This document shows positions 10,955-19,348 of a stretch of DNA of 64,000 nucleotides, piece after piece. Below the pieces are notes generated by a model. It saw nothing but the letters and a program-made list of their open reading frames with translations. It did no database searches and was not told where the DNA came from. Where the stretch lies: NCBI GenBank assembly GCA_965242605.1, contig CBDESS010000001.1, positions 1 through 64,000 on the forward strand. The letters are read 5' to 3'. The translations under genes and the position numbers were made by a program. The stretch comes from JAAXHF01 sp965242605 (lineage in GTDB: Bacteria > Desulfobacterota > Binatia > Bin18). The stretch's first letter is position 1, and every line of letters starts with the position of its first letter.

Positions 10955-11854
10955 TTAGCCATGCTGGTCGCGGTGTCGGATATGGGCACTATGGCCACTG
11001 TCAGCCAGACGGCGGCCGAGTTCTTCGGCCACCGCCACCGAGCGATGCCGACCGCCCGTACAGCCAATGGTCAGGGTCAGATAGTTTTTGCCCTCCCGGA
11101 CGTACAGGGGCAGGCTGAGGACCAGGAGTGCGCTCAGCTGGGCCAGAAAATGCTCGGCTTCGGGACAGCTGAGCACAAAAGCCACGACATCCGGCGAGTT
11201 GCCCGTTTTGGGCCGCAGCTCTTCGACAAAAAACGGATTGGGCAAAAAACGGACATCGAACATCAGGTCCGCATCGGTCGGGATACCGTACTTATAGCCA
11301 AAGGATTCAATCGTCACCAACAGCGAGGAGGGGTGCTGCGAGCGGCGGTTGACAATCTGGCGGATGTGTTGGCGCAATTCGTGGATGGTCAGGGCTGAGG
11401 TATTGAGCACCCGGTCGGCCAAGGCCCACAGGCCGGACAGGCACTGGCGCTCTATCTGAATGCCGGACAGAATGCCGCCCGCATCGGCTGCCAGATGGGG
11501 GCGGCGCGTTTCGCTGAAACGGCGAACCACGATCTCGTCTGCCGCTTCGAGGTAGATAATATCAAGCCGCCGGCCGTGGCGGCGCAAGTCGGCCAACACA
11601 GTTGGATATTCGTTCAGCGAGACCCGCTCGCGGACATCAATGCCCAGACCAACCCGCCCGATAGGCTGATGGCTGGTTTCGCACAAGCTCAGAAATTGGG
11701 GGATGAGGGTCACCGGCAGATTGTCGGTACAGTAAAACCCCAGGTCTGCCGGGGCGTGAATCGCCGTGCTCTTCCCCGAGCCGGACAAACCGGTCACGAT
11801 CAGGACATGCGGAAGCGTCGTGGACGGCGGACCGGGGGGAGGCGGCGCGTTCAC
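10955..11854 (-). CDS. rapZ: RNase adapter / nucleotide-binding protein RapZ
   Basis: RapZ (YvcJ family) binds nucleotides and, in Enterobacteria, guides RNase E to GlmZ sRNA to control glucosamine-6-phosphate synthesis. The start taken is a GTG at 11854 that overlaps the ptsN stop in a GTGA arrangement, giving 299 residues; the longer frame runs through ptsN in another frame and is rejected. The P-loop GLSGSGKS is at residues 22-29, followed by ADLGFYCTDNLP, the FSETRRPHL motif and the C-terminal IGCTGGRHRSVAVAEEL. The usual ALEDLG after the P-loop reads HAPADLG here. Position between ptsN and HPr is the standard rpoN-cluster context. Confidence 0.93.
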   Translation of the reverse strand: MNAPPPPGPPSTTLPHVLIVTGLSGSGKSTAIHAPADLGFYCTDNLPVTLIPQFLSLCETSHQPIGRVGLGIDVRERVSLNEYPTVLADLRRHGRRLDIIYLEAADEIVVRRFSETRRPHLAADAGGILSGIQIERQCLSGLWALADRVLNTSALTIHELRQHIRQIVNRRSQHPSSLLVTIESFGYKYGIPTDADLMFDVRFLPNPFFVEELRPKTGNSPDVVAFVLSCPEAEHFLAQLSALLVLSLPLYVREGKNYLTLTIGCTGGRHRSVAVAEELGRRLADSGHSAHIRHRDQHG

Positions 11855-12312
11855 AGCTTGGCGTCCTCTTGGGAGATCAGTCGGAACAGATCGTCCTGGC
11901 TCTCGCCCTGGAGCAGACGTTCCCGAAACGCCCTGTCCTTGAGCAGGCGAGACACCCGGGCCAGGGCTTTGAGATGAACGCCGGCCGAGTCTTCGGGCGC
12001 AACGAGTAAGAAAAACAGCTGGGTCAGGGCTCCGTCCAGTGATTGACAATCGATCCCCGACCGGCTGCGGCCAAAGACCGCCACAACGTCTTTGAGTCCG
12101 GGCAGCTTGCCGTGGGGGATGGCAATCCCCTCGCCGATGGCCGTCGTGCCCAGCCGTTCCCGCTCAAGCAGGACCGCCACTAGGGTCTGGGCGTTAATGT
12201 GGGGGTAGTGGGTGGCCAACTGCTGGGAGAGTTCGTCAAGGACATCGATCTTGGTCGTGCTGCGCAGCTGGGGAACAACAAGCTCTTGATTCAGGATATC
12301 GACCACACGCAT
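11851..12312 (-). CDS. ptsN: PTS IIA-like nitrogen-regulatory protein PtsN
   Basis: The last phosphoacceptor of the nitrogen PTS; it regulates potassium, phosphate and nitrogen functions in other bacteria. The 153 residues form a single EIIA-Ntr (fructose/mannitol IIA) domain. The phosphorylated His is His67 in EGIAIPHGKLPGL, and the hydrophobic core LTQLFFLLVAPEDSAGVHLKAL follows. It lies 38 bp after rpoN and overlaps rapZ by 4 bases, so it is part of the same operon. The ribosome hibernation factor gene (hpf/raiA) that normally sits between rpoN and ptsN is missing here. Confidence 0.94.
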   Translation of the reverse strand: MRVVDILNQELVVPQLRSTTKIDVLDELSQQLATHYPHINAQTLVAVLLERERLGTTAIGEGIAIPHGKLPGLKDVVAVFGRSRSGIDCQSLDGALTQLFFLLVAPEDSAGVHLKALARVSRLLKDRAFRERLLQGESQDDLFRLISQEDAKL

Positions 12313-12350
12313 GAGATTCCGTCCTTGTGTTGTTTGGCCCTGCCTGTGTC

Positions 12351-13817
12351 CTAGCGCAGTTTCTTGCGTTTTGATGACGGGAGAATATTGAGTGCCTCAC
12401 GATATTTGGCCACCGTGCGGCGCGCGATAGTGATGTGCTCAGCCGCCAGCCTGTGGGCAATGGCCTCATCGCTCAGCGGCCGGCCGCTTTCCTCCGCCTG
12501 GATCATTTGGCGGATGCGTTCTTTGACGCTATCGGCCGCAATGTCCTGGCCGTGGCTGCCCTTGAGGCCGGTGGTGAAAAAATTCTTGAGCGCCGCAATG
12601 CCGCGCGGCGTGGCAATATACTTATTGGCAATCGCGCGGCTGACGGTCGACTCATGAATCCCGATTTCGTCCGCCACATCGCGCAACACCAGGGGACGCA
12701 TCCGGGATACCCCGTGGATCAAAAAGTCCTTTTGAAACATGACGATGCTCTGGGCGACCAGCAGCAGGGTGCGCTGACGCTGATGGATGCTCTTAATCAG
12801 CCAGGCTGCGGCACGCAGTTTTCCTCGGACATACTCCTTGGCAGCGCCGTCCGGACTATTCAGAAAGCGACGATAGGAGGCGTTCATCTTGAGCCGTGGC
12901 AGGCCGTCTTCGTTGAGCGTGACCACATATTCATCGCCGACCTTGTCGACGTACACATCCGGGGTAATATAGCTGATGTCCCCCTCATCAAAGTTGCGGC
13001 CCGGCTTAGGCTCCAGGCTCGCAATCAGACGGACCGCGCACTCCACCTGTTCTGCACTCACCTCCAGCGTTTTGGGCAGGCGCTCGCTGGGCTGAGCTTC
13101 GAGTAGACCGAGATGGGTGTCGACAATACGCAGGGCCAGACTGAAGACGGGATCATCATCGCCCTCCGCTTCGCCCTGCTGTAAACGCAGCTGGGAGAGA
13201 AGGCACTCGCGCAGATCGCGAGACCCGACCCCGGGTGGATCACAGGTCTGGATGAGCCCTAAGACCCGTTTGACCTGCTCGGTCTCGACCTGTCTGGCGA
13301 GGTCGGAGGAACTTTTTGCGGCAATGTCGGCCAGCGGTGTCTGCAAATAGCCGTCGATATTGAGTTCGCCAATAATCAGCGAGGCAATGTGCTGTTCCTC
13401 GGGAACTAGGTTGTGAAAGCGGAGTTGATCTAAGAGGTGCTGTTCCAAAGATTCGGGACGGTTGGGATGATTTTCAATCAGATTCGGCCGCTCCTCGTCC
13501 ACCTCCTCTCCGCCGGAAGGCGGCAGGGACGGCATATAGCTCTCCAGATAGGTATGCCAATCAATTTCCTCCTCGGCACTTTTCTCCTGGACCGACTCCT
13601 GGGCCGCGGTCGGTGGACCGTCAAGCAGCGCAACCTCTTGCTCACTGGCCGCTTCAACGGCTTCGACTCCCAGGACCGGGTTCTGGTCGAGTTCGTCATG
13701 AATCAAGATGTCTAGCTCGCCCCGGGGCAGCTGTAAAATCCTGATAGCCTGCTGCAACTGGGGCGTAATGACCAGTTTTTGCTGGAGTTTTTGGTGCAGC
13801 CGGGCTTCTAAGGCCAT
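12351..13817 (-). CDS. rpoN: RNA polymerase sigma-54 factor
   Basis: Sigma-54 recognises -24/-12 promoters and needs AAA+ activators. The 488-residue product has the Gln/Leu-rich region I (LHQKLQQKLVITPQLQQAI), an acidic region II, a core-binding domain, the HTH (HESTVSRAIANKYIATPRG) and, near residues 466-475, the diagnostic RpoN box ARRTVAKYRE. It starts 42 bp after lptB in the common lptB-rpoN order. The neighbouring glnD and PTS-Ntr genes fit a nitrogen role. No sigma-54 activator gene and no obvious -24/-12 promoter was noticed in the window. Confidence 0.97.
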   Translation of the reverse strand: MALEARLHQKLQQKLVITPQLQQAIRILQLPRGELDILIHDELDQNPVLGVEAVEAASEQEVALLDGPPTAAQESVQEKSAEEEIDWHTYLESYMPSLPPSGGEEVDEERPNLIENHPNRPESLEQHLLDQLRFHNLVPEEQHIASLIIGELNIDGYLQTPLADIAAKSSSDLARQVETEQVKRVLGLIQTCDPPGVGSRDLRECLLSQLRLQQGEAEGDDDPVFSLALRIVDTHLGLLEAQPSERLPKTLEVSAEQVECAVRLIASLEPKPGRNFDEGDISYITPDVYVDKVGDEYVVTLNEDGLPRLKMNASYRRFLNSPDGAAKEYVRGKLRAAAWLIKSIHQRQRTLLLVAQSIVMFQKDFLIHGVSRMRPLVLRDVADEIGIHESTVSRAIANKYIATPRGIAALKNFFTTGLKGSHGQDIAADSVKERIRQMIQAEESGRPLSDEAIAHRLAAEHITIARRTVAKYREALNILPSSKRKKLR

Positions 13818-13859
13818 GCGCGTGTCTTCCTCGGCGTTTGTGGGTGGTGGACAGGACTC

Positions 13860-14591
13860 TCATAACCGAAAGCGCTCACCCAAATATACCTGCCGGGCAC
13901 GCGGGCTGGTTGTCAGTTGTGCGGGCGTGCCTTCTTCAAAGACTTGGCCATCGCTCAGGATATAGGCGCGATCACAGATACTCAGCGTTTCGCGGACATT
14001 GTGATCGGTCACCAACACGCCGATGCCGCGTGTCCGTAACTGGATAATAATATCCTGGATATCGACCACCGACAGGGGATCAATCCCGGCAAAGGGTTCG
14101 TCCAGCAGCATAAAGGTCGGGGCCATGACCAGGGCGCGAGAGATTTCGACCCGCCGTCGCTCTCCACCCGATAGCGAATCGGCCCGATTTTTGGCCAAAT
14201 GGCTGATATGCAGGTCGGCCAGCAGCTGCCCGAGGCGTTCCTGACGCTGGCTTTTTGTCAGGGCCAGGGTCTCAAGAATAGCCAGCAGATTCTCCTCAAC
14301 CGTCAGCTTGCGAAAGATCGACGGCTCTTGGGGCAAATACGTCACGCCTCTGCGCGCACGTTGGTGCATGGGTAAAAATGTAAAGTCTTGGTCATTGAAA
14401 CACACCCGACCCCGGTCGGGACGAATAATGCCAACGATGATGGAGAAAGTGGTGGTTTTTCCCGCCCCGTTTGGCCCTAACAGGCCGACCACCTCTCCCC
14501 CCTTCACCTCAATGGTGACATTGCGCAGCACAGGCCGTCTGGCATAGGCTTTATACAGTCCCTCGCCGCGCAAGACCGACTCCGCGCTCAC
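13860..14591 (-). CDS. lptB: LPS export ABC transporter ATP-binding protein LptB
   Basis: The cytoplasmic ATPase that powers LPS extraction from the inner membrane with LptF/LptG (not in this window). The 243 residues match LptB. Walker A GPNGAGKTT is near residue 40, the signature LSGGERRRVEISRAL near 140, Walker B FMLLDEPFAGIDP just after, and the switch His follows in VTDHNVRETL. The ATG overlaps the lptA stop (ATGA). It is followed by rpoN. Confidence 0.96.
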   Translation of the reverse strand: MSAESVLRGEGLYKAYARRPVLRNVTIEVKGGEVVGLLGPNGAGKTTTFSIIVGIIRPDRGRVCFNDQDFTFLPMHQRARRGVTYLPQEPSIFRKLTVEENLLAILETLALTKSQRQERLGQLLADLHISHLAKNRADSLSGGERRRVEISRALVMAPTFMLLDEPFAGIDPLSVVDIQDIIIQLRTRGIGVLVTDHNVRETLSICDRAYILSDGQVFEEGTPAQLTTSPRARQVYLGERFRL

Positions 14592-15247
14592 TGAGATGTC
14601 GTCTCCTGTGTGTTGTTCAACTGCGGAACGAGCTGCATGCGCGCCCGGCCCTCAACCACACTCCGCCGCTCGTCAAGATAGACGATGACCCGGTCGCCGC
14701 TGACTTGGTTGGCACCGTCACGCAGGACGGCGTCGCCGCTCAGGATTACCGTCTGTTTGTCCTGGTCAAAGATGAGCTTTTGCCCGGTTGCATAGCCGTT
14801 TTCGGACCGCAGCCTGACGTCACCCTCTGCAATAACCTCTTTGAGACGCTGTTGGGAGGTGAGAGACGGCGCGGACGGCTGCGTCGTGCTGTTTGACCGG
14901 GACAGCTCTTCGTAGCTGATCGTCAGCAGATTACAGGTCAGGGTCACCTCGCCCTGGGTGGCCACCACCTTGTCCTGATACCGCACTCGTTTTTCGGCGT
15001 ATAAAAACTCAAGACTGCCCGAGCGAATATCAATAGGCTGACTGCGGTCGGCGAAAGACAGCGAATTGACCAAGCTTTGGCCTACCCCTTGCCCCGAGCG
15101 GGGGTTCTGGGTAGCGCGGTTTGTCTGTCCGGCGCTGTTGCCGGGCTGCCCCACCAGGAGGAGAAGGGTCAGGCCGACCGATACGAGCACTCGGTCGGTC
15201 CAAGCAGACAGGGATAGGAAGGGCCAAAAGCGCCTAAGTATTCCCAT
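14588..15247 (-). CDS. lptA: LPS transport periplasmic protein LptA (OstA-like)
   Basis: Forms the periplasmic bridge carrying LPS to the outer membrane. The 219 residues begin with a basic, then hydrophobic, stretch (RVLVSVGLTLLLLVG, about residues 20-34) that reads as a signal peptide, later than usual but clear. The rest is an OstA/LptA beta-jellyroll, with IDIRSGSLEFLYAEKRVRYQ at its start and repeated strand-turn units such as EVTLTCNLLTI and DVRLRSENGYATGQKLIFD. It overlaps lptC by 14 bases and lptB by 4. A Ser/Thr/Gln-rich loop near residue 120 is not conserved in the family. Confidence 0.88.
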   Translation of the reverse strand: MGILRRFWPFLSLSAWTDRVLVSVGLTLLLLVGQPGNSAGQTNRATQNPRSGQGVGQSLVNSLSFADRSQPIDIRSGSLEFLYAEKRVRYQDKVVATQGEVTLTCNLLTISYEELSRSNSTTQPSAPSLTSQQRLKEVIAEGDVRLRSENGYATGQKLIFDQDKQTVILSGDAVLRDGANQVSGDRVIVYLDERRSVVEGRARMQLVPQLNNTQETTSQ

Positions 15248-15842
15248 CAGCCCTCTTCCTGGTGAGCGTGCTATGGACTTCGGCGTGGAGGGTAGCCCGC
15301 TTCTCGTTCATCACTATCCGATAGCCACGGGCTTCAACGTTCATATCCTGGCCGACAATGTAGACCGTATCCGGTGCCGAGACCGTATTCTCAGCGCTGT
15401 CGTACAGCGCGGTTTGGGTTTTGAGAGAAAACCCGCCGAGCTGCATTTCTAGGTCGCCGCTCAGCTTCATGCGGACAATCTCCTGCATGCCCTCGCCGAG
15501 GGAGATTCTGCCTTCTCGACACCGCAGGGCAATAACCTCACCGCTGTCGAGGTACAGAGACATGCTCGGGGAGTCGACAAGCAGCTCTCTGCTGTCCTCA
15601 AAGAAACGCGCCTGAGTGGCGGCAATTTCCCAGATTTTTTTCCCGTCGTGCATTTTGACCCGCTGGAAATTTTGTATCCGTTGGTCTGCGTCGGCTAGGA
15701 GTTCTTGAGCGCTCTGGGGCTGGAGCCACAGCTCCACGCTCAAGCGGTGGCCGAGGCCAGCCAGGATGCATATGACAACAAAACCGATAACAAAACGTGC
15801 CTGATTTCGACTCATTAGAGAGACCACCTGGGCAAGTAGCAT
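15234..15842 (-). CDS. lptC: LPS export system protein LptC
   Basis: A 202-residue bitopic inner-membrane protein that passes LPS from LptBFG to LptA. One transmembrane helix (ARFVIGFVVICILAGLG, about residues 15-31) is followed by a periplasmic LptC/YrbK fold with repeated short strands: KKIWEIAATQARFFEDSREL is the characteristic entry motif. It is the first of the overlapping lptC-lptA-lptB set, 76 bp downstream of kdsA. In many related genomes kdsD/kdsC lie between kdsA and lptC; they do not here. Confidence 0.85.
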   Translation of the reverse strand: MLLAQVVSLMSRNQARFVIGFVVICILAGLGHRLSVELWLQPQSAQELLADADQRIQNFQRVKMHDGKKIWEIAATQARFFEDSRELLVDSPSMSLYLDSGEVIALRCREGRISLGEGMQEIVRMKLSGDLEMQLGGFSLKTQTALYDSAENTVSAPDTVYIVGQDMNVEARGYRIVMNEKRATLHAEVHSTLTRKRADGNT

Positions 15843-15918
15843 GCCACCTCTGCCAAATCGGGTAAAGGGGAGACCCGCCCCCTCGTCCGCTCGGATGCGC
15901 TCCCGACCGGGAGGTCTC

Positions 15919-16770
15919 CTAGCCTTTCACCAGTCGGTCAAGGCTCTGCAAGGTCCGTAACAGAGACGCGAGTTGGTCCAGGGGAAAAACGCTTGCGCTG
16001 TCGCTGCGGGCCCGGTCTGGGTTTTGGTGAACCTCCATGAACAGGCCGTCAATACCCACGGCCACTGCGGCCCGGGCCAGAGGAGCGACGAACTCTCGCT
16101 GACCGCCCGAGCTCGGCCCCTGCCCTCCGGGCAACTGCACGCTATGGGTAGCGTCATACACCACAGGGTAGCCGCTGCGGGCCATAATCGGCAGCGAACG
16201 GAAGTCTGAGACGAGATAATGATAGCCAAAACTAGCCCCCCGTTCGGTCAGCAGAATGTGCCGATTGCCGGTCGAGGCAACTTTTTGGGCCGCATGGGCA
16301 ATATCGGCCGGGGCAAGAAACTGGCCCTTCTTGATATTGACCACCCGACCGCTCCGGCCAGCCTCCACCAGCAAGTCTGTCTGACGGCACAGAAAGGCCG
16401 GAATCTGCACAATATCAGCCACTTCGGCCACTGCCCGGACCTCCTGGGGAGTATGGACATCGGTCAGAATCGGTACCTCTAGCTCGCGTTTCACGCTGGC
16501 CAGTATGCCCAGCCCCTCGTCCTGGCCAAGTCCCCGGAAGGACTCCACCGAGGTCCGATTGGCCTTATCGTATGAGGATTTATAGACCAGCGGGATGTGG
16601 AGACGATCGGTCAGACTTTTGAGAGCTTGGGCATGATACAGGGCGGAATCCCGGCTCTCAATCACACACGGGCCAGTCATCAGGACAAATGGGCGTCCCT
16701 GGCCACACACCAGGGGACCGATTGGGACGGCGTTGGGGCTACACTCGCGGATCATGCGCCCGGGGCTCAC
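15919..16770 (-). CDS. kdsA: 3-deoxy-8-phosphooctulonate (Kdo-8-P) synthase
   Basis: Condenses phosphoenolpyruvate with arabinose-5-phosphate to make Kdo-8-phosphate for LPS. The 283 residues are the usual length. The motif is TGPCVIES with Cys35, where the metal-independent E. coli type has Asn, so this should be the metal-dependent class of KdsA. Other motifs are YKSSYDKANRTS, ILTDVH, IPAFLCRQTDLL and VVNIKKGQFLAP. The ATG overlaps the pyrG stop by 4 bases, so kdsB-pyrG-kdsA is a coupled unit. DAHP synthase is the alternative family but lacks the CRQTD region. Confidence 0.95.
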   Translation of the reverse strand: MSPGRMIRECSPNAVPIGPLVCGQGRPFVLMTGPCVIESRDSALYHAQALKSLTDRLHIPLVYKSSYDKANRTSVESFRGLGQDEGLGILASVKRELEVPILTDVHTPQEVRAVAEVADIVQIPAFLCRQTDLLVEAGRSGRVVNIKKGQFLAPADIAHAAQKVASTGNRHILLTERGASFGYHYLVSDFRSLPIMARSGYPVVYDATHSVQLPGGQGPSSGGQREFVAPLARAAVAVGIDGLFMEVHQNPDRARSDSASVFPLDQLASLLRTLQSLDRLVKG

Positions 16771-18485
16771 CCTTCGCCACCGTGAATGTAGTCCATCCCG
16801 GGCTGTGGATCAGGCAGAGAGGATGAACCACATGGAGCCCGCAACAAGGGGGCTGGGTCATAGCGGGCTCTGCGCTGCAAGGCCGCCCGAATAAAGCCCC
16901 TGAACAGCGGATGGCAGTCAAACGGGCGCGATTTAAACTCGGGATGGAACTGGACACCGATAAACCACGGGTGGTCGCGCAGTTCAACAATTTCGACCCG
17001 GTTCTGATCGGGCGATACCCCGCTGAAGATCATGCCTTTCTGGCTCAATTGGTGGCGATAGGCGTTGTTGAATTCATAACGGTGGCGGTGCCGCTCAAAG
17101 ACGCGCTTCTTGCCGTAGACCTTGGCGGCCAGACTGCTGTCCAGGACCGCACAGGGATAGGCACCCAGGCGCATTGTGCCGCCTTTTTGCAGAATGTCGT
17201 GCTGGTGGGCCATGAGGGCAATGACCGGATGAGGGGTGTCAGGGTCAATCTCGGCCGAGTTGGCCTTGTCCAGACCGCAGACATTGCGGCTGAACTCAAT
17301 CACCGCCATGTGCATACCAAAACAGATGCCCAAAAACGGGACGCCTTCTTCGCGGGCATGGCGCACGGCCGCAATTTTGCCCTCTGTGCCGCGCTGGCCA
17401 AAGCCCATCGGGACCAGAATACCGTCGGCCTCGTGCAGCACGTCCGGAAACTCGCCGGCTTCTATCTGTCCAGAGTCGATATGGTCAACCTCAACCCGAC
17501 ACTCGTTGGCAAAGCCACCGTGGGCCAGGGCTTCGTTCAAGCTCTTATACGAGTCAATCAGGTCGACATATTTGCCGACCGTGGCGATCCGCACCCGGTC
17601 TCGTGGCCGCTGAAAAATCCGGACAATTTTTTCCCAGCGGCTCAGGTCTGGGGTGCCAGTCCACATATTCAGCTTATCAACCACACACTGATCAAGCCCC
17701 TCCTGATGAAAGACCAGCGGGACCTCGTAGATGCAGTCTACGTCTTTGGCCGTAATCACCGCACGCTCGTCCACATTGCAGAAATGGGCAATCTTGGCTT
17801 TGACCTTGGGGTCCAGGTAGCGGTCAGTCCGACACAGCAACACATCGGCTTGAATTCCCACACCGGTCAGCTCTTTGACGCTGTGTTGGGTGGGTTTGGT
17901 CTTGAGTTCACCTGCCGCCGAGATAAAGGGTACCAGGGTCAGGTGGAGGTATAAGACATGCTCCCGTCCCCAGTCCCAACGGAACTGGCGGATCGCCTCC
18001 AGAAACGGCAAGCTCTCAATATCTCCGACCGTTCCGCCCACCTCGCAGATGGCAACGTCAAACCCTTTGGCGGCACTCAGGATACGCCGTTTGATCTCAT
18101 CCGTGATATGCGGGATGACCTGCACCGTGCCACCCAGATAGTCGCCGCGACGCTCCCGAGCAATAACCGTGTCGTAGACCTGACCAGTGGTAAAGCTGTT
18201 CTGGCGACCGAGCGAGGTCGAAACATAACGCTCATAATGCCCCAGATCGAGGTCGGTCTCGGCCCCGTCATCGGTCACAAAGACCTCCCCGTGCTGAAAG
18301 GGATTCATAGTACCGGGATCAACGTTGATATACGGGTCCATCTTCAACAGGGTGACCTTCAGCCCCCGACTCTCCAATAAGCCGCCCAGCGACGCCGCGG
18401 CCAAGCCCTTGCCCAAAGACGAAACAACCCCCCCCGTGACAAAGATAAACTTTGTCTTGTGCCCTGCTCTCCCAGCGGTCGTCAT
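16767..18485 (-). CDS. pyrG: CTP synthase
   Basis: Makes CTP from UTP, ATP and glutamine. CTP is also used next door by KdsB to activate Kdo. The 572 residues begin with the synthase domain (KFIFVTGGVVSSLGKGLAAAS, then DPYINVDPGTMNPFQHGEVFVT). The C-terminal class I glutamine amidotransferase has its nucleophile Cys in FLGICFGMH near residue 388 and the His in VQFHPEFKS. The usual PGGFG oxyanion motif reads PMGFGQRG here. About 25 residues past the normal end (LLRAPCGSSSLPDP and on) look like an unconserved tail. Start and stop overlap kdsB and kdsA by 4 bases each. Confidence 0.96.
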   Translation of the reverse strand: MTTAGRAGHKTKFIFVTGGVVSSLGKGLAAASLGGLLESRGLKVTLLKMDPYINVDPGTMNPFQHGEVFVTDDGAETDLDLGHYERYVSTSLGRQNSFTTGQVYDTVIARERRGDYLGGTVQVIPHITDEIKRRILSAAKGFDVAICEVGGTVGDIESLPFLEAIRQFRWDWGREHVLYLHLTLVPFISAAGELKTKPTQHSVKELTGVGIQADVLLCRTDRYLDPKVKAKIAHFCNVDERAVITAKDVDCIYEVPLVFHQEGLDQCVVDKLNMWTGTPDLSRWEKIVRIFQRPRDRVRIATVGKYVDLIDSYKSLNEALAHGGFANECRVEVDHIDSGQIEAGEFPDVLHEADGILVPMGFGQRGTEGKIAAVRHAREEGVPFLGICFGMHMAVIEFSRNVCGLDKANSAEIDPDTPHPVIALMAHQHDILQKGGTMRLGAYPCAVLDSSLAAKVYGKKRVFERHRHRYEFNNAYRHQLSQKGMIFSGVSPDQNRVEIVELRDHPWFIGVQFHPEFKSRPFDCHPLFRGFIRAALQRRARYDPAPLLRAPCGSSSLPDPQPGMDYIHGGEG

Positions 18486-19222
18486 GGCAACATCTCCTCT
18501 GCGCGACGTAAGTCGAGCGGCGTGTCAACCTCGACCGTCGGCCTCTCCGTTTCCGTCACTCGAATCTTATAGCCCCACTCCAAAGCCCGGAGCTGTTCGA
18601 GCTGTTCGGCCTCCTCCAAGGGGGTTGGGGCGAGCCGGCTCAAGGTCAACAGGAAGTCTCGACGATAGACATACAGCCCGATGTGACGAGAGCTCCACAT
18701 GTGGCCTGGGCTGGGCGGCTGACGATAAAACGGAATCGGGCTGCGCGAAAAATATACGGCAAACCCGTCCCGGTCGGTCACCACTTTCACCACGTTAAGG
18801 TTCTGCCACTCCTCACGGCTCTGAATCGGCGTCTTGACCGTCGCCATTGCTGCGCCTGGACTGTCTTTGAGCGCACTTACCGCATCGCCGACCAGAGTCG
18901 GCGGGAAAAAGGGCAAGTCACCCTGAACATTGACAATAATGTCGGCCGTAAGACCCTCAGCGACCTCGGCCAAGCGGTCGGTACCGGTCTGATGATCGGC
19001 CCGGGTCATTGCCACCTGACCGCCGACCGCACGCACTACCGCGGCAATCCGCTCATCATCGGTCGCCACCATAACCCGGTCCACCCCCGGCACCTGGCAG
19101 GTCTGTTGGTACACATGCTGAATCATCGGTTTGCCACGCAGCAAGGCCAGAGGTTTTCCTGGAAAACGCGTGGAACCGTAGCGTGCCGGAATGAGAGCAA
19201 CAACTTCCACACTCAAGCCCAT
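18482..19222 (-). CDS. kdsB: 3-deoxy-manno-octulosonate cytidylyltransferase (CMP-Kdo synthetase)
   Basis: Activates Kdo as CMP-Kdo for addition to lipid A. The 246-residue protein starts at the ATG at 19222 with VVALIPARYGSTRFPGKPLA, the nucleotide-binding signature. MVATDDERI, ADHQTGTDRLAEV and VNVQGDLPF are further family motifs, and HIGLYVYRRDFLL lies near the C terminus. The frame extends 21 codons upstream, but those residues are not conserved. It heads the kdsB-pyrG-kdsA run, with 4-base overlaps, and the product uses the CTP made by pyrG. Confidence 0.95.
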   Translation of the reverse strand: MGLSVEVVALIPARYGSTRFPGKPLALLRGKPMIQHVYQQTCQVPGVDRVMVATDDERIAAVVRAVGGQVAMTRADHQTGTDRLAEVAEGLTADIIVNVQGDLPFFPPTLVGDAVSALKDSPGAAMATVKTPIQSREEWQNLNVVKVVTDRDGFAVYFSRSPIPFYRQPPSPGHMWSSRHIGLYVYRRDFLLTLSRLAPTPLEEAEQLEQLRALEWGYKIRVTETERPTVEVDTPLDLRRAEEMLP

Positions 19223-19316
19223 ATAGCCGGTTGATAGATTAAATTGCCGGGGAACCGTGCTTGCGAGGTCATCAGTATAGGCCACCGGGCCATGATCGTC
19301 AAATGCAAGGCTGACC

Positions 19317-19339
19317 CTGAGCCCACCGGACAGGCTCAG
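19317..19339. terminator. Perfect 7-bp hairpin downstream of mutY
   Basis: CTGAGCC (19317-19323) and GGCTCAG (19333-19339) form a perfect stem around a 9-base loop. The T-run that follows (CCAACTTTTT) is on the plus-strand side, so as a classical intrinsic terminator it would work on plus-strand transcripts. For mutY, read on the minus strand and ending at 19349, it is a 3' hairpin without a U-tract. It may end or protect the mutY transcript ahead of kdsB. Confidence 0.4.
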
Positions 19340-19348
19340 CCAACTTTT

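Noticed and set aside
16911..17954. A 347-codon plus-strand open frame opposite pyrG
   Set aside because: Antisense shadow of CTP synthase, whose motifs are intact on the minus strand.
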